A stretch of DNA of 43,620 nucleotides from Bacillota bacterium (GTDB lineage Bacteria; Bacillota; Clostridia; Christensenellales; UMGS416). The stretch is from positions 1-43,620 of the forward strand of contig JAEYRA010000006.1 in the NCBI GenBank assembly GCA_023409755.1, given 5' to 3'. Under the pieces are notes generated by a model. That model worked only from the letters and a program-made list of their open reading frames with translations, was not told where the DNA came from and searched no databases. The position numbers and the translations under genes are program-made. The first letter of the stretch is position 1; each line of letters begins with the position of its first letter. Positions 32,322 through 40,198 of the stretch are shown one piece after another.

Positions 32322-35300
32322 ATGGCAAAGAAAATGACGATCGATGGGAATACCGCTGCCTCTCACGTAGCTTATGCGTTCAGCGACGTGGCAGCGATCT
32401 ACCCCATCACTCCCTCGTCCACCATGGCCGAGGTGGCCGACCAGTGGTCCGCCTATGGCCGTAAGAATCTCTTCGGTCAGCAGCTGCGCGTCTCTGAGCT
32501 GCAGAGCGAAGGCGGCGCCGCCGGCGCGGTGCACGGGTCCCTCGTGACCGGGTCGCTCACCACGACCTTCACCGCCAGCCAGGGTCTGCTGCTGATGATC
32601 CCCAACATGTACAAGATTGCCGGCGAGAAACTTCCCGCTGTGTTCCACGTCAGTGCCCGTTCGCTGGCCACCCACGCGCTGTGCATCTTCGGCGACCACG
32701 CCGACGTCATGGCCGCCCGCCAGACCGGCTTTGCTATGTTGGACGCCGCCTCCGTGCAGGAGGTAATGGACCTGGCCCTGGTGGCCCATGTGTCCACGCT
32801 GAAGGCCTCGGTGCCGTTCCTGCACTTCTTCGACGGCTTCCGTACCTCCTCCGAGGTGCAGAAGATCGAGATGATAGACTACGAAGACATGGCCAAGCTC
32901 ATGCCTTGGGACAAGGTGGCGGAGTTCCGCGCCCGCGGCCTGAACCCCGAGCACCCGCACCTGCAGGGCACCGCCCAGAACCCGGACGTCTACTTCCAGA
33001 ACAGCGAAACCTCCAACGTCCTGTACGCAAAGGTTCCCGCCATTGTGGAAGAGGTCATGGGTCAGGTGAAGGACCTGACCGGCCGTGAGTACCACCTATT
33101 TGACTACATCGGCGCGCCCGATGCCGAGAACATCATCGTGTCCATGGGCTCCTCCTGCGACACCATTGATGAGACCATCAAGTACCTCGCCAAGCAGGGC
33201 AAGAAGGTCGGCGCCATCAAGGTCCGCCTGTTCCGCCCCTTCAGCGTCAAGCACTTTGTGGATGCCATCCCGGCCTCCGTCAAGAAGATCGCCGTGCTGG
33301 ACCGCACCAAGGAATACGGCTCCATCGGCGAGCCCCTCTACGAGGACGTCGTGGCTGCGCTGGCGGAAGCCGGCCGCAAGATCAACGTGGTCGTGGGCGG
33401 CCGTTATGGTCTGGGCTCCAAGGAGTTCACCCCGTCCATGGTCAAGGCCATCTACGACAACCTGGAAGCCGCCGCGCCGAAGAACCACTTCACCGTGGGC
33501 ATCACCGACGACGTTGGTTTCACCTCGCTGGAGCTGAAGGAAGCTGTCCACAGCGCCGCAGAAGGCACCATCGCCTGCAAGTTCTTCGGTCTGGGCTCCG
33601 ACGGTACCGTCGGCGCCAACAAGAACTCCATCAAGATCATCGGTGACCACACCGATATGTACGCCCAGGGCTACTTCGTCTATGACTCCAAGAAGTCCGG
33701 CGGTATCACGATCTCCCACCTGCGCTTTGGCAAGGAGCCGATCCAGTCTCCCTACCTCGTGGAGAATGCCGACTTCATCGCCTGCCACAACCCGTCCTAT
33801 GTGACGCGGTATGACCTGCTCGAAGGCATCAAGGACAACGGTACGTTCCTCCTCAACTCCCCCTGGAGCGCCGAGGAAATGGCCGCCCGTCTGCCTGCTG
33901 AGATGAAGCAGGTGCTGGCGCGCAAGAACATCAAGTTCTACACCATCGATGCCATCAAGATCGCCTCCGAGCTCGGGCTGGGCGGCCGCATCAACATGAT
34001 CATGATGGCTGCCTTCTTCAAGCTGGCCAACGTCATCGAGTATGCCGAGGCTGAGCGCTACATGAAGGAAGCGGTCAAGAAGACCTACGGCAAGAAGGGC
34101 GACAAGGTCGTCAACATGAACTACGCCGCCATCGACAACGCCATCAGCGGCCTGGTTGAGGTGAAGGTTCCCGCCGATTGGGCCAACACCACCGAAGGCG
34201 CTGCCTGGCAGTTCATCAAGGGCGACAAGTTCACCGACGAAGTCATCTCCCCGATGCTGCGCCAGAAGGGCGCCGAGCTGCCCGTGTCCAAGATGGATCC
34301 CTCGGGCCGCTACCCGGTGGGCACCTCCAAGTATGAGAAGCGCGGCATCGCCGTCCTCGTGCCGGAGTGGATCTCTGACAACTGCATTCAGTGCGGGCAG
34401 TGCTCGCTGGCTTGCCCCCACGCCGTCATCCGGCCCTTCCTGCTGAACGAGGAGGAGACCAAGAATGCTCCCGCCACGTTCACCACCAAGAAGGCCATCG
34501 GCAAGGAGCTGGCCGAGTTCCAGTACAAGATCCAGATCAGCCCCCTGGACTGCACCGGCTGCGGCAACTGCGCCGATGTGTGCCCGGCCAAGAATAAGGC
34601 TCTCGTCATGAAGCCGCTGGAGGACCTGGTGGAGGCCGAAAGCGCCAACTGGAACTACGCCGTCTCCCTGCCGGAGCGTAAGGTGAACGTCAACCCCGCG
34701 TCCGTCAAGGGCAGCCAGTTCCTGAAGCCCCTCTTCGAGTTCTCGGGCGCCTGCGCCGGCTGCGGCGAGACCCCCTATGTCAAGCTCATCACCCAGCTGT
34801 TCGGTGACCGTATGGTCGTGGCCAACGCCACCGGCTGCTCGTCCATCTATGGCGGCTCCGCGCCGACGGTGCCCTACACCACCAACGATCGTGGGCAGGG
34901 CCCGGCTTGGGCCAACTCCCTCTTTGAGGACAACGCCGAGTTCGGCTACGGCATGGCGCTCTCGTTCCGTCAGCGCCGCGACCGCCTGGCCATGCTGGTG
35001 GAGCAGCTGGGCGCCGCTGACATGCCCGCCGAGTGGGGCCTGAAGGCTGCCTGCGCCGAGTGGCTGGAGCAGCGCGACAGCGCCGAAGGCTCCAAGGCCG
35101 CGGCTGAGAAGCTGCGTGCCGGTCTCAAGATCGCCATCGCTGAGTGCGGTTCCTGCGGCTGCGAGCTCGACGCCCTCTACAAGGAAATCGCCGGGATGGA
35201 CGACCTGTTCGTCAAGAAGTCCGTGTGGGTCTTCGGCGGCGACGGCTGGGCCTATGACATTGGGTACGGCGGCCTGGATCACGTGCTGGCCAGCGGTGAG

Positions 35301-35867
35301 GATATCAACGTCCTGGTGCTCGATACCGAGCTCTACTCCAACACCGGCGGTCAGTCCTCCAAGTCCACCCCCACCGGCTCGGTCGTGAAGTTCGCGGCCT
35401 CCGGCAAGCGCACCCGCAAGAAGGACCTGGGCCTGATGGCCATGTCCTATGGCTATGTGTACGTTGCCTCCGTCAGCATGGGCGCCAACCAGAACCAGCT
35501 GCTGAAGGCCGTCACCGAGGCCGAGTCTTATCCGGGCCCGTCCATCATCATCTGCTACGCCCCGTGCATCAACCACGGCATCAACATGGGCCGCACCCAG
35601 GCGGAGATGAAGCGTGCTGTGGAAGCCGGTTACTGGCCGCTCTATCGCTTCAACCCGCAGCTGTCTGAGGAAGGCAAGAACCCCTTCTCGCTGGACAGCA
35701 AGGAGCCGACCGCCTCGTACCAGGAGTTCCTGACGAGCGAGAACCGCTACCGCGCGCTGAAGCAGGAGTTCCCGGATGCCGCCGATGCCCTCTTTGTGAA
35801 GGCGGAGAACGAGGCCAAGAAGCGCCTGGAGACCTACAAGAAGCTGTCGGAGGAGAAGATCCTCTAA
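32322..35867 (+). CDS. nifJ: Pyruvate:ferredoxin oxidoreductase, single chain
   Basis: An 1181-aa full-length single-chain PFOR: pyruvate + CoA + 2 oxidised ferredoxin to acetyl-CoA + CO2 + 2 reduced ferredoxin. The N-terminal pyrimidine domain has IYPITPSSTMAE and RVSELQSEGGAAGAVHGS. A CoA-binding domain follows. Two ferredoxin motifs are CIQCGQCSLACPHAVI (about 688) and CTGCGNCADVCP (about 744). The TPP domain includes GACAGCGETPYVKL, NATGCSSIYGG and FGGDGWAYDIGYGGLDHVL with VLDTELYSNTGGQSSKSTPTG. AAGGAGG precedes the ATG. Reduced ferredoxin would feed the Ech hydrogenase. Codons are those of a highly expressed gene. Confidence 0.98.
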   Translation: MAKKMTIDGNTAASHVAYAFSDVAAIYPITPSSTMAEVADQWSAYGRKNLFGQQLRVSELQSEGGAAGAVHGSLVTGSLTTTFTASQGLLLMIPNMYKIAGEKLPAVFHVSARSLATHALCIFGDHADVMAARQTGFAMLDAASVQEVMDLALVAHVSTLKASVPFLHFFDGFRTSSEVQKIEMIDYEDMAKLMPWDKVAEFRARGLNPEHPHLQGTAQNPDVYFQNSETSNVLYAKVPAIVEEVMGQVKDLTGREYHLFDYIGAPDAENIIVSMGSSCDTIDETIKYLAKQGKKVGAIKVRLFRPFSVKHFVDAIPASVKKIAVLDRTKEYGSIGEPLYEDVVAALAEAGRKINVVVGGRYGLGSKEFTPSMVKAIYDNLEAAAPKNHFTVGITDDVGFTSLELKEAVHSAAEGTIACKFFGLGSDGTVGANKNSIKIIGDHTDMYAQGYFVYDSKKSGGITISHLRFGKEPIQSPYLVENADFIACHNPSYVTRYDLLEGIKDNGTFLLNSPWSAEEMAARLPAEMKQVLARKNIKFYTIDAIKIASELGLGGRINMIMMAAFFKLANVIEYAEAERYMKEAVKKTYGKKGDKVVNMNYAAIDNAISGLVEVKVPADWANTTEGAAWQFIKGDKFTDEVISPMLRQKGAELPVSKMDPSGRYPVGTSKYEKRGIAVLVPEWISDNCIQCGQCSLACPHAVIRPFLLNEEETKNAPATFTTKKAIGKELAEFQYKIQISPLDCTGCGNCADVCPAKNKALVMKPLEDLVEAESANWNYAVSLPERKVNVNPASVKGSQFLKPLFEFSGACAGCGETPYVKLITQLFGDRMVVANATGCSSIYGGSAPTVPYTTNDRGQGPAWANSLFEDNAEFGYGMALSFRQRRDRLAMLVEQLGAADMPAEWGLKAACAEWLEQRDSAEGSKAAAEKLRAGLKIAIAECGSCGCELDALYKEIAGMDDLFVKKSVWVFGGDGWAYDIGYGGLDHVLASGEDINVLVLDTELYSNTGGQSSKSTPTGSVVKFAASGKRTRKKDLGLMAMSYGYVYVASVSMGANQNQLLKAVTEAESYPGPSIIICYAPCINHGINMGRTQAEMKRAVEAGYWPLYRFNPQLSEEGKNPFSLDSKEPTASYQEFLTSENRYRALKQEFPDAADALFVKAENEAKKRLETYKKLSEEKIL

Positions 35868-35878
35868 GCAGGTCGCAC

Positions 35879-35895
35879 CGGTCGCTTCGCGACCG
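35879..35895. other. Short hairpin after PFOR gene
   Basis: CGGTCGC (35879-35885) and GCGACCG (35889-35895) form a tight hairpin with a TTC loop, 12 bases after the PFOR stop codon. It may protect the mRNA 3' end or assist the terminator that follows. Confidence 0.6.
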
Positions 35896-35929
35896 TCGCG
35901 AGTGGGAGCGCTCGTCCAAAATGAAGATT

Positions 35930-35960
35930 CGCCCCCTGACGCACATGTCGTCAGGGGGCG
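35930..35960 (+). terminator. Terminator of PFOR gene
   Basis: A perfect 12-bp stem (CGCCCCCTGACG with CGTCAGGGGGCG, 7-nt loop) followed by TTCGTCT. The T-tract is weak but the stem is strong. Confidence 0.8.
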
Positions 35961-36045
35961 TTCGTCTGCGTGGGTCGTGTTGGGTTTTTACGGAGATACG
36001 CCACCTTCGGGGAAAGGGGTGCGTGCCACGGACAGGATGCGTGGT

Positions 36046-36073
36046 GCCGCGGGCGGATGAACCGCCTCGCGGC
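36046..36073. repeat. Dispersed hairpin element
   Basis: GCCGCG-GGCGG, ATGAA loop, CCGCC-T-CGCGGC: a hairpin with the same TTCAT-type centre as the other scattered elements. It lies in the 563-base gene-free stretch 35868-36430. Beyond this, the PFOR terminator and the terminator at 36389-36420, I see nothing there. Confidence 0.5.
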
Positions 36074-36388
36074 TACAGGCGCGTGGCTCGAATGGCGGTA
36101 GCTCCAGTCCCCCACCTCTCCCCAAACCCAGGGAAGGGCCACTGGAACTGGAACTACGGAACAGAAAGTTGGCTGTGCTGTCCCTCGCGCACATGCGTGA
36201 TACTTTAAGCGATCGGCAGAGGTGCGTTGGGGCACCTTGGATGTCGACCACAGCGCAGCCATTCACACGCTGACAAGCGACCATACAAGGCGCAGTGCCT
36301 GCACACACACGCACCTGCCCACCCTTGCCACAACCGTAGCAAACGGAAAGTCGTCGGGCGTAGCGAGCGGTTAGCCAAACGAGCGTAA

Positions 36389-36420
36389 AAAACCGGGTGG
36401 AGATTCCTCCACCCGGTTTT
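36389..36420. terminator. Bidirectional terminator
   Basis: AAAACCGGGTGGAG (36389-36402) pairs perfectly with CTCCACCCGGTTTT (36407-36420) around ATTC. On the minus strand it ends the sugar isomerase-like gene 10 bases after its stop codon. Confidence 0.9.
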
Positions 36421-36430
36421 CGTTGTCCAC

Positions 36431-37207
36431 TCAATCACTCACGTGCTCCAGCGCCTGTCGCAGGTATTGTGCGCTGACAGCGGCGGCCGCCGCCGGGGTG
36501 TGCACGGTATCCCAATCCTGATCCACAATGAACCAGCGCGCCCCGCCCTGCCACGCAGCCCGCAGGATGGGCGGGAAGTCCATGACACCCTCCCCCAAGG
36601 CGCAGAAGTCGTAACCCGACGCGCGCTGGGACGGGAAGTAGTCCTTGAGGTGCACCGAGCGGTACCGCCCTGCCCAGCGCTCCAACCACTCCACCGGGTT
36701 CTGCCCCACGATGGAGAGCCAGCCCACGTCGAACTGGGCCTCCAGCACCTCGGGCGGCAGGGCCTCCAGCAGCTGTGTCATGCCGTCGGGCGAGCCGGCG
36801 GTGAACTCAAAGTCGTGGTTGTGATACGCCAGCGGCAGCCCGGCGGCACGGCAGGTCCGCGCAAACACGCCGACCTGCTCAATCACGGCGGCATAACCCG
36901 GCCCGGTGTGACGCAGGGCTTCCTCCAGCCAGCCCAGCACCACAAAGGAGCACCCCAGCCGTTGGTAGTGGTCAATCGTGCCGGGCAGGTCGGCGGCGAA
37001 GTCCCCAAAGGGCACATGGCTGGACACCGCCGTAAGTCCCACCTCCGCCAGCAGGGCAATGAGGTCATCCACCTCCAAGCCCTGTGTGGCAGCCAGCTCC
37101 ACCCCATCGTAGCCGCAGTCCTTGGCCACGCGCAGGGCGGCCGGCAGGTCGCGGGCGGCCTCCTCCCGCAGCAGGTACAGGTTCAGCGCAATGCGCGGTC
37201 GTTCCAT
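36431..37207 (-). CDS. Sugar phosphate isomerase/epimerase-like TIM barrel
   Basis: A 258-aa xylose-isomerase-like TIM barrel (AP_endonuc_2 family). It matches the sugar phosphate isomerase/epimerase group: ALRVAKDCGYDGVELAA, TAVSSHVPFGDF, AYHNHDFEF (metal His and Glu region), AQFDVGWLSIVG (metal Asp), SVHLKDYFPS (His) and WFIVDQDWD (acidic). AAGGAGG precedes the ATG at 37207; the longer frame upstream is non-coding. It is a diverged paralogue of the next gene to the right, with the same order of motifs. It probably isomerises or dehydrates a sugar acid or inosose. The substrate is unknown. Confidence 0.9.
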   Translation of the reverse strand: MERPRIALNLYLLREEAARDLPAALRVAKDCGYDGVELAATQGLEVDDLIALLAEVGLTAVSSHVPFGDFAADLPGTIDHYQRLGCSFVVLGWLEEALRHTGPGYAAVIEQVGVFARTCRAAGLPLAYHNHDFEFTAGSPDGMTQLLEALPPEVLEAQFDVGWLSIVGQNPVEWLERWAGRYRSVHLKDYFPSQRASGYDFCALGEGVMDFPPILRAAWQGGARWFIVDQDWDTVHTPAAAAAVSAQYLRQALEHVSD

Positions 37208-37239
37208 GGCACACACCTCCTTAGAGCCTGACACACAAA

Positions 37240-37267
37240 GGGAGCCGGACGGTCTGTCCGGCTTCCC
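37240..37267 (-). terminator. Hairpin with minus-strand T-tract
   Basis: GGGAAGCCGGAC pairs with GTCCGGCTCCC (one bulge) around a 5-nt loop; on the minus strand TTTGTGTGT follows. It may terminate transcription of the 37534-38316 gene before the next minus-strand gene starts. Confidence 0.6.
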
Positions 37268-37309
37268 GTTCATCGAAAACGTCGCATGGGAGACAAAGCA
37301 GAGAGCCGA

Positions 37310-37334
37310 CCGACGATTCATTCGGCGGGAGGAA
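37310..37334. repeat. Dispersed hairpin element, degenerate
   Basis: CCGACGATTCATTCGGCGG followed by GAGGAA: a single copy of the element tandemly repeated at 43111-43583, with one arm mutated. It lies in the 326-base gene-free stretch 37208-37533. Confidence 0.75.
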
Positions 37335-37457
37335 AAACACCCACGTGAATACACATAGACAAGCCCACCCGTAGGTGAAACGTATCCCAAGAAATCCGAA
37401 TCGTTCGGCGACATGCGCGGCGAACGATTCAAACAAGCTGGAACAAACCGACTAAAT

Positions 37458-37527
37458 CGCGTCCGACACCGCAGTGTCCAGGTTACATAGGCGAGCAGTG
37501 CCGGAACGGCACGACCAGCCGGACGCG
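37458..37527 (-). other. Structured 70-nt 3' element
   Basis: An outer stem, CGCGTCCG (37458-37465) with CGGACGCG (37520-37527), encloses two hairpins: ACAC/GTGT (37466-37477) and GTGCCG/CGGCAC (37498-37512). It begins six bases after the stop codon of the 37534-38316 gene on the minus strand and is followed by ATTTAGTCGGTTTGTT. Size and branching recall a tRNA, but no D, anticodon or T-loop consensus is present. It may be a 3' UTR structure or a terminator. Confidence 0.45.
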
Positions 37528-37533
37528 AAAGGC

Positions 37534-38316
37534 TTAATATCCCAGCTTGCGCAGGCACTCCCGGCTGATTTGGGCGGCCTCCACCGAGGGACGACCGGGC
37601 GAGAAGTCCTGCTCCACGATGACATACTCCGCACCAGCGGCTTCGGCGGCGGCAAGCAGCGAAGCCACATCCTGGCAGCCCATGCCCAGGGGTCGCAGCT
37701 CCAGGCTCATGCCGTGGGCGCCGCCTTCCTCCACCCGCACGAAGTCCTTCAGGTGAACGATGGGTGCGCGGCCGGCGTAGCTGCGCACATAGTCCGCCGG
37801 GTCCACGCCCGAGAACTTGACCCAGCAGGTGTCAATCTCGGTCTGCAGCAGGTCGGCGGGGATGTCAGCAAACAGGCGGTCCAACGCGTACTCGCCGTCG
37901 ATCTTTACAAACTCAAAGTCATGGTTGTGATAAAGGAGCGTCACACCTGCGTCCTTACAGGCCTTGGCGATGTTCTTGACGTCCTCCACCACGCCGGGCC
38001 AGGCGGGGGTGCCGGGGCGCAGCTCCGGGGCCAGCCACGGCACGGCCAGGTAGGTGCACCCCAAGGTGCGGAAGCGGGCAATGGCCGCCGCCGTGTCCTC
38101 ACGAAACAGCTCCAGCGGCACATGGGAGCAAACGGCCTTGAGGCCCAGGCGGTCGAGCTCGGCGCGCACTTCCTCCGCGCTCTTGCCGAAGAAATCGGCG
38201 GTGAACTCCACATAGTCGTAGCCCATGGCCTTCACCTGGGCCAGCACGCCAAAGAAATCCTCCTGCGCGGCATCCCGCACGGTATACAGCTGCAATCCAA
38301 CCTTGATGTCACTCAT
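37534..38316 (-). CDS. Sugar phosphate isomerase/epimerase-like TIM barrel
   Basis: A 260-aa xylose-isomerase-like TIM barrel with QLYTVRDAAQEDFFGVLAQV, KAVCSHVPLELF, LLYHNHDFEF, TEIDTCWVKFSGVDP, IVHLKDFVRV and YVIVEQDFSPGRPSVEAA. The QLYTVRD start and the EQD ending are typical of the YcjR/inosose-type group of sugar isomerases, which use a divalent metal. GGGAGGGAAC precedes the ATG. It lies upstream of, and is related to, the 36431-37207 gene. An SMP-30 lactonase and a mutarotase-like protein within 4 kb point to sugar or sugar-acid turnover. Confidence 0.92.
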   Translation of the reverse strand: MSDIKVGLQLYTVRDAAQEDFFGVLAQVKAMGYDYVEFTADFFGKSAEEVRAELDRLGLKAVCSHVPLELFREDTAAAIARFRTLGCTYLAVPWLAPELRPGTPAWPGVVEDVKNIAKACKDAGVTLLYHNHDFEFVKIDGEYALDRLFADIPADLLQTEIDTCWVKFSGVDPADYVRSYAGRAPIVHLKDFVRVEEGGAHGMSLELRPLGMGCQDVASLLAAAEAAGAEYVIVEQDFSPGRPSVEAAQISRECLRKLGY

Positions 38317-38383
38317 TGATACGGTTCCCTCCCTTTGTAATCCTTTCCATCATACACGCACCGGCCGGATGATGCAACCGGTT

Positions 38384-39217
38384 TCACCAACCCTGCTGGC
38401 GGCGGGCCTCATAACAGAGGATGGAGCCGGCCACCGCCACGTTGAGGGAATCAACCTGCCCCAGCATGGGGATGGAGACGGCACGGTGGGGGCCACCAAA
38501 CCACCCCTGACTGACACCGTACTTCTCGTGCCCCACCACGACGGCGGTGCGGGGGGCATAGGCCTCATCGCAGTAGCGGGCGTCGGCCTCGGCCTTGCCC
38601 AGGTACACCATGTATCCCCGGTCGGCCAGGAACTGCCGCGCTTCGTCGGCATCCACCTCCAGCACCGGGCGGGTCAGCAGCGTCAGCAGGCTCGCCCGCA
38701 CCGTCAGCGGGTTGTTGAGCCCGGTACGCCGGTTGCAGAGGAGCACGGCGGCGGCCCCCGCCCCATCGGCGGTGCGCAGCAGAGTCCCCAGGTTGCCTGG
38801 GTTCTCCAGCCCGTCGAGCACCAACAGCAGGCTGGGCTGGCGGTCGGGGATGTCGTGGAGCGTCCACCGCGGCAGCCGCACCACTGAGAGCACCCCGCGG
38901 TCGAGCTTTTCAGCACTCAGGCGCTCATACACCCGCTCGGAGATGGCATACACCTGCGGGCGGTGTGCCATGAGCTTCACAGCCTCCTGCTGCCACTCAG
39001 GGGAGTGCAGCAGTGCCGGGCAGAGGAACAGTGCCTCCACCTGGGCCCCATACTGGGCAGCCTGGCGGTTCAGCCAAAGCCCCTCGGCCAGGAAGAGCCC
39101 CGGCTCCCGGCCGCGGCCCACCTCCTGCGCCCACAGCACGGCATCGCTGCGGGGGCCGGCTTCCACCCATTGAGCCCCGGCTGCCGCCGCGGCTCCCTTC
39201 CAATCGTCTGGCGTCAT
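38384..39217 (-). CDS. SpoU/TrmH-family RNA methyltransferase
   Basis: A 277-aa SPOUT methyltransferase that 2'-O-methylates a ribose in rRNA or tRNA. An N-terminal RNA-binding domain (about 15-105, with EAGPRSDAVLWAQEV and LFLAEGLWLNRQAA) precedes the knotted catalytic domain: motif 1 NPGNLGTLLRTADG, motif 2 VVVGHEKYGVS and motif 3 SIPMLGQVDSLNVAVAGSIL. The ATG at 39217 has GGGAG nine bases upstream. Which nucleotide is modified cannot be told from sequence. Motif 2 has Lys where many members have a neutral residue. A consensus promoter lies 25-53 bases upstream. Confidence 0.93.
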   Translation of the reverse strand: MTPDDWKGAAAAAGAQWVEAGPRSDAVLWAQEVGRGREPGLFLAEGLWLNRQAAQYGAQVEALFLCPALLHSPEWQQEAVKLMAHRPQVYAISERVYERLSAEKLDRGVLSVVRLPRWTLHDIPDRQPSLLLVLDGLENPGNLGTLLRTADGAGAAAVLLCNRRTGLNNPLTVRASLLTLLTRPVLEVDADEARQFLADRGYMVYLGKAEADARYCDEAYAPRTAVVVGHEKYGVSQGWFGGPHRAVSIPMLGQVDSLNVAVAGSILCYEARRQQGW

Positions 39218-39241
39218 GTTGACAACTCCCATCGGTGCTCT

Positions 39242-39270
39242 ATTATAAAAGGCAGGGAAACCACTGTCAA
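39242..39270 (-). promoter_or_regulatory. Consensus promoter of SpoU gene
   Basis: On the minus strand TTGACA (39265-39270), 17 bp, TATAAT (39242-39247), a perfect consensus. It overlaps the upstream region of the divergent SMP-30 gene, whose SD begins at 39274. Confidence 0.88.
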
Positions 39271-39285
39271 ACGAGGAGGATGGAC

Positions 39286-40140
39286 ATGAAGGCAGAATGC
39301 ATCTGGCGGGCCCGCGCGCAAATCGGCGAGGGCTCCCTGTGGGACGAAAGAACCAACCGACTGTACTGGGTGGACATCCCCCGAGGGGAACTGCATCGCT
39401 TTGACCCGGCTGATGGCAGCGACGAACTGCTGCTGGCCGCCGACGAGCCCCTGGGCACCGTGGTGCTCGGGGAGGACGGCACACCGGTGGGAGCGTGGGC
39501 AAGCGGGCTATACCGCGTGGCCGATGGACACCGCACGCTGCTGGCCGCCGCGCCCGACCCGCAGCCAACCCTGCGCTTCAACGACGGCAAGTGCGACCCC
39601 GCAGGCCGCCTGTGGGTGGGCACCATGACGACCGACAACGGCCGCACCGGCACGGGCAACCTCTACCGGGTGGACGGTGCCCAATTCACCCCCATGGTGC
39701 GGGGTACGAAAATCTCTAATGGCATCGTGTGGAGCCCGGACCGGCACACGATGTATTACACCGACACGCCTGAGGGCGTGGTGTGGGCTTACGATTACGA
39801 GGAAGAAACCGGGGCCATCACCAACCGCCGCACGGTTGTGACAATCGACCGGGGCGGCCCCGACGGCATGACGATCGACCGGGAAGGCATGCTGTGGGTG
39901 GCCCAGTGGGGCGGCAGCCAGGTGGGCCGGTGGGACCCGGCCACCGGCCGCAAGCTCGCCCAAGTGGATGTACCGGCGGTGCAGGTGTCCTCCTGTGCCT
40001 TTGGCGGGCCGGGGCTTGCGACCCTGTACATCACCACGGCAGCCATTGGCACCGACGAGCGCGCCCAACCGCTGGCCGGCAGCCTCTTCGCCGTGGAGAC
40101 CGGCACCGCCGGGCTGCCCGCCTTCCGGTACAGGGGATAG
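39286..40140 (+). CDS. SMP-30/gluconolactonase-family lactonase
   Basis: A 284-aa six-bladed beta-propeller lactonase. The metal-site residues are visible: Glu in AQIGEGSLWDE, Asn in LRFNDGKCDPAGRLWVGTM, Asn in KISNGIVWSPDR and Asp in GGPDGMTIDREGMLWVA. Such enzymes hydrolyse sugar lactones (glucono-, xylono- or L-arabinono-lactone) to aldonic acids. ATG 39286 was chosen because AGGAGG is six bases upstream; the ATG at 39280 overlaps that SD. It is divergent from the SpoU gene and convergent with the metal-tail mutarotase-like gene. Confidence 0.94.
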   Translation: MKAECIWRARAQIGEGSLWDERTNRLYWVDIPRGELHRFDPADGSDELLLAADEPLGTVVLGEDGTPVGAWASGLYRVADGHRTLLAAAPDPQPTLRFNDGKCDPAGRLWVGTMTTDNGRTGTGNLYRVDGAQFTPMVRGTKISNGIVWSPDRHTMYYTDTPEGVVWAYDYEEETGAITNRRTVVTIDRGGPDGMTIDREGMLWVAQWGGSQVGRWDPATGRKLAQVDVPAVQVSSCAFGGPGLATLYITTAAIGTDERAQPLAGSLFAVETGTAGLPAFRYRG

Positions 40141-40155
40141 CATCCCGCCAACAGA

Positions 40156-40185
40156 AACGCCCGCCGGAGTGTTCCGGCGGGCGTT
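40156..40185. terminator. Bidirectional terminator
   Basis: AACGCCCGCCGGA (40156-40168) pairs perfectly with TCCGGCGGGCGTT (40173-40185) around GTGT, between convergent genes. Few T residues follow on either side. Confidence 0.8.
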
Positions 40186-40198
40186 GTAGCGCTTGTCC

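Noticed and set aside
33096..35576. 826-residue open frame antisense to the PFOR gene
   Set aside because: The plus strand encodes an unmistakable PFOR with every cofactor motif. The antisense frame is low-complexity Gly/Val/Leu/His sequence produced by GC-rich codon bias.
37458..37527. tRNA gene
   Set aside because: The size and outer stem fit, but there is no T-loop TTCRA, no D-loop GG and no 5-bp/7-nt anticodon arm on either strand.
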